64,000 nucleotides of DNA from Sphingomonas palmae (lineage in GTDB: Bacteria > Pseudomonadota > Alphaproteobacteria > Sphingomonadales > Sphingomonadaceae): contig NZ_FNZZ01000001.1 in assembly GCF_900109565.1 (NCBI RefSeq), forward strand, positions 496,001-560,000, read 5' to 3'. The position numbers and the translations under genes were made by a program. Below the pieces are notes generated by a model, which saw only the letters and a program-made list of their open reading frames with translations, was not told where the DNA came from and did no database searches. Below, in pieces: positions 58,260 through 64,000 of the stretch (positions within the stretch are counted from its first letter, which is position 1; each line of letters begins with the position of its first letter).

Positions 58260-59215
58260 GCCGCCTTCACCTCGCCCGCACGCCCGGCCGCCTTGCGACC
58301 GAGCCACAATTTCACCGTCAACTCGCCGCCCTCAAGCGTCTCGATCCGCGCCGGCATCAGCCCGGCGGCGGCGAACCAGCCCTCGATCTGCGCGTCGGAG
58401 AAGCCCAATCGCGTGTGCGCGTCCTGCGTGCGCAGCTCCTCGCGGTCGTGCGGCGCGAAATCGGCGATCAGCAGCCGCCCGCCGCCCGACAGCACGCGCG
58501 CCGCCTCCGCAATCGCCGCGCCCGGCTGCTGCGCGAAATGGAGCACGTGGTGCAGGATCGCGACATCCGCGCCGCCGTCACCCAGCGGCAAGGCGTAGAG
58601 ATCGGCCTGTCGCAACTCGGCATTGCCCAGCCCCTGCTCACCCAGTTTCGCGCGCGCGAGCCGCAGCATCTCCGAGCTGCGGTCGATCCCGAGCGCAGTC
58701 GTCGCCGAGCGGGCGAACAGCTCGATCATGCGGCCGGTGCCAGTGCCGATGTCGATCAGGCGTCCAATCGGCTCGCCCGACAAGACGCGGATCATCGCCG
58801 CCTCGACCTGCTCCTCCGCGATATGGAGCGAGCGGATCGCGTCCCACTCGCGCGCGTGGCTCTCGAACCAGCCCGCCGCCGCCGCCGCGCGATCGGCACG
58901 CACCGCCGCCAGCCGCGCCGCGTCGGCGCTCGCCTGCCGGTCGGGCGCCCCCGCCTCCCACGCGTCGAGCGCGGCGAGCACGGGCGCGACACGTGCCTGC
59001 TCGCCCAAAGCAACGAACACCCAGCTGCCTTCCTTGCGCCGCTCGGCAAGGCCTGCGTCGGTCAGGATCTTGACGTGGCGGCTGACGCGGGGCTGACTCT
59101 GCCCCAGCACCTGCGCGAGTTCTCCGACTGACAGCTCCATCGCGCGCAGCAGACAGACGATCCGCAGTCGCGAACTGTCGGCAAGGGCACGAAAGATGTC
59201 GAGCGCGGCGTCCAT
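58256..59215 (-). CDS. ArsR-family regulator fused to a SAM-dependent methyltransferase (SahR-like)
   Basis: 319 residues. Residues 1-90 are an ArsR winged helix (SVGELAQVLGQSQPRVSRHVKIL). Residues 130-310 are a class I methyltransferase domain (RLIDIGTGTGRMIELFA, then ADVAILHHVLHF). No cysteine pair for metals in the DNA-binding part. It heads the metF-metH operon and its promoter contains the 20-bp palindrome. ArsR-type SahR regulators that sense S-adenosylhomocysteine are known in Proteobacteria; the methyltransferase part may be the sensor here rather than an enzyme. SahR identity is inference. Confidence 0.85.
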   Translation of the reverse strand: MDAALDIFRALADSSRLRIVCLLRAMELSVGELAQVLGQSQPRVSRHVKILTDAGLAERRKEGSWVFVALGEQARVAPVLAALDAWEAGAPDRQASADAARLAAVRADRAAAAAGWFESHAREWDAIRSLHIAEEQVEAAMIRVLSGEPIGRLIDIGTGTGRMIELFARSATTALGIDRSSEMLRLARAKLGEQGLGNAELRQADLYALPLGDGGADVAILHHVLHFAQQPGAAIAEAARVLSGGGRLLIADFAPHDREELRTQDAHTRLGFSDAQIEGWFAAAGLMPARIETLEGGELTVKLWLGRKAAGRAGEVKAA

Positions 59216-59224
59216 GACCTCAAG

Positions 59225-59244
59225 ATATAAAGATATCTTTATAT
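59225..59244. promoter_or_regulatory. Perfect 20-bp palindrome upstream of the ArsR-methyltransferase gene
   Basis: ATATAAAGATATCTTTATAT, fully self-complementary, 9 bases before the ATG of the regulator. AT-rich in a very GC-rich setting. A second, 17/20 copy lies upstream of metK. Probably the autoregulatory operator. Confidence 0.8.
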
Positions 59245-59333
59245 GCGGTCAACGTAGCGCGGAGTTGCGCGGGCGCGGGAGCCAAGCGCACCGACGCGAC
59301 GTTGAGCCACCCGAACAACGAAGGGGAAATATC

Positions 59334-59615
59334 ATGAAGTTCGTCATCGCGGTCGCTGCCGCCGCCCTCTCGCTTTCCGCCTGCAGTCAGAAGGCGCAGA
59401 ACGAGAGCGCGGAAGCCGCCAACGCCGTTGCCGCCGACACCAGCGCGACGACCGCCAACGCGGTGAACGACGTTCAGGCGGCGAGCGATGCCGCGCTCGA
59501 TCGCGCCGCGAACTCGATGGATCGTGCCGGCAATGCCGCCGCGAACACCGCCGACGCCGCGACCGATGCGACGGGCGAGGCGCTGACCGACACCGGCAAC
59601 GCGATGCGGCGCTGA
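59334..59615 (+). CDS. Small alanine-rich lipoprotein
   Basis: 93 residues from ATG 59334 (GGGGAAA upstream). Lipobox LSAC gives Cys17. The mature part is almost all Ala, Asn, Asp and Thr in a heptad-like pattern (AANAVNDVQAASDAALDRAANS), probably a long helix. Function unknown. Overlaps the next lipoprotein gene by one base. Confidence 0.75.
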   Translation: MKFVIAVAAAALSLSACSQKAQNESAEAANAVAADTSATTANAVNDVQAASDAALDRAANSMDRAGNAAANTADAATDATGEALTDTGNAMRR

Positions 59616-59803
59616 TGCGGCAATCGTTGGTGGCGGCGGGGCTGCTGGGTCTGGCCGCCTGCTCCTCGCCCGATCAGTCGGGGCAGCTGACGCCCGATCA
59701 GGACGCGCGCCTGAACAGTGCGGCGGAAATGCTCGACGCGAACAGCGTGGCGTTCGACGACGCGTCCGACAACGTGACCGACACCGTGGAGAATCAGCAA
59801 TGA
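59615..59803 (+). CDS. Tiny lipoprotein
   Basis: 62 residues; signal MRQSLVAAGLLGLAAC with lipobox LAAC. The rest is acidic (LTPDQDARLNSAAEMLD...). TGATG overlap with the preceding gene, ATGA overlap with the aldo/keto reductase. Unknown function. Confidence 0.7.
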   Translation: MRQSLVAAGLLGLAACSSPDQSGQLTPDQDARLNSAAEMLDANSVAFDDASDNVTDTVENQQ

Positions 59804-60750
59804 CCGAACTTCGCCGGCTCGGCGCATCCGACCTGAAGATCGCGCCGCTGGTGCTCGGCGGCAACGTGTTCGGCTGGACCGCCGATCGCGACGCCAGTTT
59901 CGCGGTACTCGACGCCTTCGTCGACGGCGGCGGCACGATGATCGACACCGCCGACGTCTATTCCGCCTGGGTGCCGGGCCACCGCGGTGGCGAGTCGGAG
60001 ACGATGATCGGCGACTGGCTGCGTACCAGCGGCAAACGCGATCAGGTTCAGATCGCCACCAAGGTGGGCATGCTGCCGGGCGACGGCGGCGAAAAGCTCG
60101 CACCCGCGCGGATCGCGGCGGCGTGTGAGGCCTCGCTCAAGCGGCTCGGCACCGACTATATCGATCTCTACTTCGCGCATCAGGACGACGAGGACACCCC
60201 GCAGGACGCGGTCGCGGAGGCGTTCGCCCGTCTGGTCGAGGCGGGCAAGGTCCGCGTACTCGGCGCCTCGAACTTCCGCGCCGCGCGGCTGAAGTCGGCG
60301 ATCGAGGGCGCGCGCGCCGCCGGGCTGCCGCACTATCAGGTGCTCCAGCCCGAATATAACCTCGTCAGCCGCACCAAGTTCGAGGGCGAGTTGCAGGATT
60401 ACTGCGTCGAGTTCAACGTCGGCGTCGTGCCCTATTACGGGCTCGCGTCGGGGTTCCTCACCGGCAAATATCGCTCCGCCGACGACCTGAACAAGAGCGT
60501 TCGCGGCGGGCGCATGACCGAGCTGCTGGAGGGCAAGGGTCAGGCAATGCTCGCGGCGATGGACGGCGTGGCGGAGGAGACGGGCGCGACACACGCGCAG
60601 ATCGCGCTCGCTTGGCTGATGGCGCAGCCCGGCGTCACCGCCCCGATCGCGAGCGCCACCCGCGCTGAGCAGGTGCGCGACCTGCTGCCCGCGATGGAGT
60701 TGCGGCTCAGCGACCATCAGCTCGCGCGGCTGACCGACGCCGGCGTTTGA
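59800..60750 (+). CDS. Aldo/keto reductase
   Basis: 316-residue NADPH-dependent oxidoreductase of the YajO/Tas-like group. TIM-barrel motifs: MIDTADVYSAW (catalytic Asp/Tyr), IATKVGMLPGD (Lys), YFAHQDDED (His) and the cofactor-binding PIASATRAEQVRDLL end. Substrate unknown. Confidence 0.9.
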   Translation: MTELRRLGASDLKIAPLVLGGNVFGWTADRDASFAVLDAFVDGGGTMIDTADVYSAWVPGHRGGESETMIGDWLRTSGKRDQVQIATKVGMLPGDGGEKLAPARIAAACEASLKRLGTDYIDLYFAHQDDEDTPQDAVAEAFARLVEAGKVRVLGASNFRAARLKSAIEGARAAGLPHYQVLQPEYNLVSRTKFEGELQDYCVEFNVGVVPYYGLASGFLTGKYRSADDLNKSVRGGRMTELLEGKGQAMLAAMDGVAEETGATHAQIALAWLMAQPGVTAPIASATRAEQVRDLLPAMELRLSDHQLARLTDAGV

Positions 60751-61409
60751 CCCCGCGGGCCGCGCCCGGCGGCGCCGCGCTGCTCGCCGCCTTCATCGCG
60801 TCGCCTGCCGCCGCGCGCGGGGTGCAGGCGTGGTCGCAGCTGCAACTCACCGGCGGACTCGGCGACGGCTGGTCGCTGGCGAGCGACGTGTCCGCGCGTA
60901 CCGCGACGGATAACCGTGCACGCCAGCTGCTCGTCCGCCTTCGGGCCGGTCGCGACCTGTCGGACGAGGTGACGGTCTGGCTCGGCTACGTTCGCGCGGA
61001 GACATTCAACGACGATCGTGGTAACGGGCTCGAACAGCGCGCTACCGGGCAGCTCGACTGGCGGGCGGGTACAATCGGGCCGTTCGAGCTCAGGCTGCGC
61101 ACGCGTGCCGAAGCGCGCTTCTTCCGCAACAGCGGAAACGTCGCAGGACGACTGCGCCAGCAGGTCCGCCTGACGCTGCCGGTCGGCCAGCGGATCGACC
61201 TGTCCGCCGCGGCCGAGCCGTTCGTCACGATCAACCGAAACAGCGACGCGCCGCGCACGCTCGACCAGCTACGACTGACCGCGACGGTGTCGACCAAACT
61301 GACTGATCAGGCGACGCTCGACGTGGCTTACTATAACGAGCACGTGTTCCGGCCCGGGCGGATCTACGTGAACAACATCATTCCCGTGACGCTCGCCTGG
61401 CGGTTCTGA
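60747..61409 (+). CDS. DUF2490 outer-membrane-type protein
   Basis: 220 residues from TTG 60747, which overlaps the previous stop (TTGA). Signal peptide (GGAALLAAFIASPAAARG), then alternating beta strands and a C-terminal phenylalanine (VTLAWRF), as in outer-membrane barrels. Matches DUF2490. Role unknown. Confidence 0.75.
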   Translation: MTPRAAPGGAALLAAFIASPAAARGVQAWSQLQLTGGLGDGWSLASDVSARTATDNRARQLLVRLRAGRDLSDEVTVWLGYVRAETFNDDRGNGLEQRATGQLDWRAGTIGPFELRLRTRAEARFFRNSGNVAGRLRQQVRLTLPVGQRIDLSAAAEPFVTINRNSDAPRTLDQLRLTATVSTKLTDQATLDVAYYNEHVFRPGRIYVNNIIPVTLAWRF

Positions 61410-61412
61410 ACG

Positions 61413-63353
61413 TCACCGCGCCGGTGTCACCTGTGCCGCCTGCGCATCGTCGACGATTGGTAGCAGCACCGAGCTCGCCTGCGCGCCGCCCCACGTCACG
61501 CGCTGCGTCGCCGCCTTGTAGTCGCCGGGCTTAGCGTTGAAGATGTTGGGCACGAACGTCTGCGGATTGCGATCGTACAGCGGAAAAAGGCTCGACTGCA
61601 CCTGCACCATGATCCGGTGTCCGGGCAGGAACACGTGATCGACGTTGGGCAGCGCGAAGCGATAGTTCTCGACTTTACCCGGTGTCAGCTTCGCCGGTGT
61701 CGCGCGCTCGTGGACGTAGCGCCCGCGGTAGATCTCGATGCCGAGCGGCAGCTGGTACCCGGTCATCGCCGGCTTCGATCCCTGGCTTGCGGGTTCGGGC
61801 AGCGTATCGGGGTAGACGTCGATCACCTTGACCACCCAGTCGCTGTCGCTGCCGCTGGTGGCGGCGAACAGATTGACTTGCGGCGCGCCCATGATGTGAA
61901 CCGGTTTGTCGAGCGCACCCGTCTGCCAGCTGACCACGTCGGGACGCCCGCTGACGAAGCGCTGGTCGCGCACCAGCCACGTCTTCCATTGGTCGCCATC
62001 GCCGATGTCGATCGGGCGCGGCAGGAACGGCACCGGGCTGGACGGATCGGACACGTAGCTGGTGCTGCCCGCGGCTGCCGGCTTGTCGAATGATGCCGCG
62101 CCGTTCGCGCCCAGGTACAGCGGCGTCGGCGTGCCCATCGGCCATTTCGGCGACACCTCCCACCGGTTCGCACCCGTGGCATAGGTCAGCACCGGCGGGA
62201 TCGTCGCGGGGGCGCCGCGCAGATAATGGTCGAAGAATGGCTTCATGTAGCGCTGGCGGAATTGCAGCGCCGTGTCGCCATTAAAGGTCAGCGCGCCCAG
62301 ATCGTAGCCGTAATGGTTGACGCCCGAGTGCCGCCACGGCCCGATCACCAGCGACACCATGTTGTTGCCCGTGTCCTTCGGCTCGAGCGCGTCATAGACC
62401 GCGGGCGCGCCGTAGCTGTCCTCCTGGTCCCACTGCCCGACGACCAGCATCGTCGGCACCGTCAGCGGGCGCGCCGCCATCCACTTGTCGACCGCCTGCA
62501 ACGACCAGAAATCGGTGTAGGCGGGGTTCTCCATCACCTTTCGGACGGTCGGGTAGTTCTCGATCCCCCATTTGCGCGCGTAATCGCCGATCGAGCCTGC
62601 GTTCAGATAGGTGGTGTAATCGTCCCCCGCCCCGCGCGCGATCTTGGCGCCCGCGTCGCCGTGGCCGGTGCTCATCTCCACCGCGTAATCGAGCGTGCCG
62701 ACGCGGAACGCGCCGTTGTGGAAATCGTCGTCGCCGATCCAGGTGTCGACCATAGGGCTCTGCGGCATTGCGGCTTTCAGCGCCGGGTGCGGGTTGATCT
62801 CCGCCATCAGCGTGGTGAAACCAAGGTAGCTGCTGCCGATCACGCCGACCTTGCCGTTCCCCTCCGGCACGTTCTTCACCAACCAGTCGATCGTGTCGTA
62901 CGCGTCGGTCGACTCGTCGATGCCGGTCGAGTTAAGCGGACCCGACAGCGGGCGCGTCATCACGAACGTGCCTTCGGAATGGTGCATCCCGCGGATGTCC
63001 TGATAGACCCGGACATAGCCGTCGTCGACGAACTCCGCGTCCATCACCGGCAGGATGTCGACCAGCCGCTGGCTGGCGGTGCGCGCGGTCGATCCCGCCG
63101 CGTCATAGGGCGTGCGCGACAAGAGGATCGGGCCGTTCCGCGTCCCCTTCTTCATCAGGATAACGGTGTACAGCTTCGTTCCGTCGCGCATCGGCACCAT
63201 AACGACGCGCTTGATGTAGTCCGCCTCCGGCCTGACCTGATCGTAGGAAGCGACCACGTCGGGGGTCATCGGCGTCACCCGCTCCTGCGCGTGGGCGAGC
63301 CCGATCGGGGCGGCAGAGAGCGCGAGCGCGGCGAGTGGGAGGCGAAGCGTCAT
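61413..63353 (-). CDS. CocE/NonD-family exported hydrolase
   Basis: 646 residues with signal peptide (MTLRLPLAALALSAAPIGLAHA). Alpha/beta hydrolase of the X-Pro dipeptidyl-peptidase S15/CocE group with nucleophile Ser in GSSYLGF (near 190), Asp in VVGQWDQEDSYG (near 330) and His in GPWRHSGVN (near 365), then a C-terminal jelly-roll domain. Resembles alpha-amino-acid ester hydrolases and glutaryl-7-ACA acylases. Natural substrate unknown. Confidence 0.9.
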   Translation of the reverse strand: MTLRLPLAALALSAAPIGLAHAQERVTPMTPDVVASYDQVRPEADYIKRVVMVPMRDGTKLYTVILMKKGTRNGPILLSRTPYDAAGSTARTASQRLVDILPVMDAEFVDDGYVRVYQDIRGMHHSEGTFVMTRPLSGPLNSTGIDESTDAYDTIDWLVKNVPEGNGKVGVIGSSYLGFTTLMAEINPHPALKAAMPQSPMVDTWIGDDDFHNGAFRVGTLDYAVEMSTGHGDAGAKIARGAGDDYTTYLNAGSIGDYARKWGIENYPTVRKVMENPAYTDFWSLQAVDKWMAARPLTVPTMLVVGQWDQEDSYGAPAVYDALEPKDTGNNMVSLVIGPWRHSGVNHYGYDLGALTFNGDTALQFRQRYMKPFFDHYLRGAPATIPPVLTYATGANRWEVSPKWPMGTPTPLYLGANGAASFDKPAAAGSTSYVSDPSSPVPFLPRPIDIGDGDQWKTWLVRDQRFVSGRPDVVSWQTGALDKPVHIMGAPQVNLFAATSGSDSDWVVKVIDVYPDTLPEPASQGSKPAMTGYQLPLGIEIYRGRYVHERATPAKLTPGKVENYRFALPNVDHVFLPGHRIMVQVQSSLFPLYDRNPQTFVPNIFNAKPGDYKAATQRVTWGGAQASSVLLPIVDDAQAAQVTPAR

Positions 63354-63405
63354 GGTGCAGGCGTATCGCGTCGCCCGCGCCCCCGCAACGCGGCGATGAA
63401 CGACT

Positions 63406-64000
63406 TTGCGACACATTTGTTTACGTGGCCACACTGCACCGGGAACCACGACGCTGTCCGACCTTACCGCGCGCATTCGCGAGAACATCGTCCTGTTCGG
63501 CGCGCTCGCCGCCAACCTAGGCATCGCGGTGGCGAAGTTCGTCGCGGCCGGCATCACCGGCTCGTCCTCGATGCTGACCGAGGGCGTCCACTCGGTCGTC
63601 GACAGCGGCAACCAGGTGCTGCTGCTCTACGGACAGAAACGCGCCAAGCGCGCGCCGGACGCGGCGCACCCGTTCGGCTACGGGCGCGAGCTGTACTTCT
63701 GGGCCTTTGTGGTCGCGATCCTGATCTTCGCGGTCGGCGCGGGCGTGTCGGTATACGAGGGCTACCTCCACATCGTCGAGCCCGAGGAGCTGACCGACCC
63801 GACGATCAACTACATCGTGATTGCGGTGTCAGCGGCGATGGAAGGCTCGTCGTGGTGGATCGCGCGGCGCGAGTTCAAGGAGGCGAAGGGCGATCTCGGC
63901 TGGTGGGAAGCGATCCACCAGTCGAAGGACCCGCCGGGATTCATCGTCCTGTTCGAAGATTCGGCCGCGCTCGCCGGGTTGCTGATCGCCGCGATCGGCG
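63406..64000 (+). CDS. Cation diffusion facilitator transporter (truncated by window end)
   Basis: Inner-membrane efflux pump for zinc, iron or similar ions. Visible part includes NIVLFGALAANLGIAVAKFVAAGITGSSSMLTEGVHSVVDSGNQVLLLYG (key metal-site HSVVDSGNQ; HxxxD) and HPFGYGRELYFWAFVVAIL. No in-frame ATG or GTG precedes these; TTG 63406 or CTG 63454 are the only starts. The gene continues beyond position 64000. Confidence 0.88.
   Translation, partial: MRHICLRGHTAPGTTTLSDLTARIRENIVLFGALAANLGIAVAKFVAAGITGSSSMLTEGVHSVVDSGNQVLLLYGQKRAKRAPDAAHPFGYGRELYFWAFVVAILIFAVGAGVSVYEGYLHIVEPEELTDPTINYIVIAVSAAMEGSSWWIARREFKEAKGDLGWWEAIHQSKDPPGFIVLFEDSAALAGLLIAAIG

Overview
The window is a GC-rich chromosomal segment (about 65-70 % by eye) from an alphaproteobacterium, most likely a Sphingomonas-type member of Sphingomonadales. 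Reasons: strong G/C third-position bias with many long shadow ORFs; the SUF-only Fe-S operon headed by an Rrf2 regulator; a metH split into two genes; the plsC-miaB-phoH-ybeY-corC-lnt block; and a dense GGGGAGG-type inverted repeat of the kind common in sphingomonads. It is mostly core metabolism. I see no prophage, transposase, CRISPR array or defence island.

Layout: 1-2.1 kb molybdate ABC transporter modABC; 2.2-7.9 kb a monooxygenase-like membrane protein, lepA, a pnuC/NadR-kinase NAD-salvage pair, tRNA-Pro(CGG), queH and dinB; 7.9-18.6 kb one six-gene glycogen operon, transcribed leftward (glgP-glgB-glgC-glgA-pgm-glgX), holding both synthesis and breakdown; 18.7-25.0 kb the leftward SUF operon (rrf2-sufB-orf129-sufC-sufD-orf44-sufS-sufT-sufA); 25.05-25.35 kb a regulatory gap with two palindromes and a candidate small RNA; 25.3-34.2 kb pyrD, gamma-glutamyltransferase, an acyl-CoA synthetase, an M16 peptidase and an LpxO-like hydroxylase; 34.3-43 kb nfu, a nitroreductase-family gene, tsaB-rimI, a Fur-family regulator, plsC, miaB, phoH, ybeY and corC. 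The usual corC-lnt-metK-trmB continuity is then broken twice: by katG, a sorbosone-dehydrogenase-like gene and small genes (41.9-47.0 kb), and by PAP2, FNT and an unknown exported protein (50.0-52.2 kb).

53.3-59.2 kb is a leftward methionine operon: an ArsR-methyltransferase fusion regulator, metF, the two halves of methionine synthase, and a tiny DUF2256 gene that the 60-aa ORF cutoff misses. Its promoter holds a perfect 20-bp palindrome, and a 17/20 match to it lies just upstream of metK about 10.5 kb away. This suggests a SahR-like SAM/SAH circuit linking methionine synthesis to its use. The window ends with two tiny lipoproteins, an aldo/keto reductase, a DUF2490 protein, a CocE-type hydrolase and a truncated CDF transporter.

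The observations I consider most worth checking are the SahR-type regulon, the structured small RNA with its own terminator near 25.2 kb, the paired palindromes at the SUF promoter, and the two unrecognised small proteins embedded in the SUF operon.
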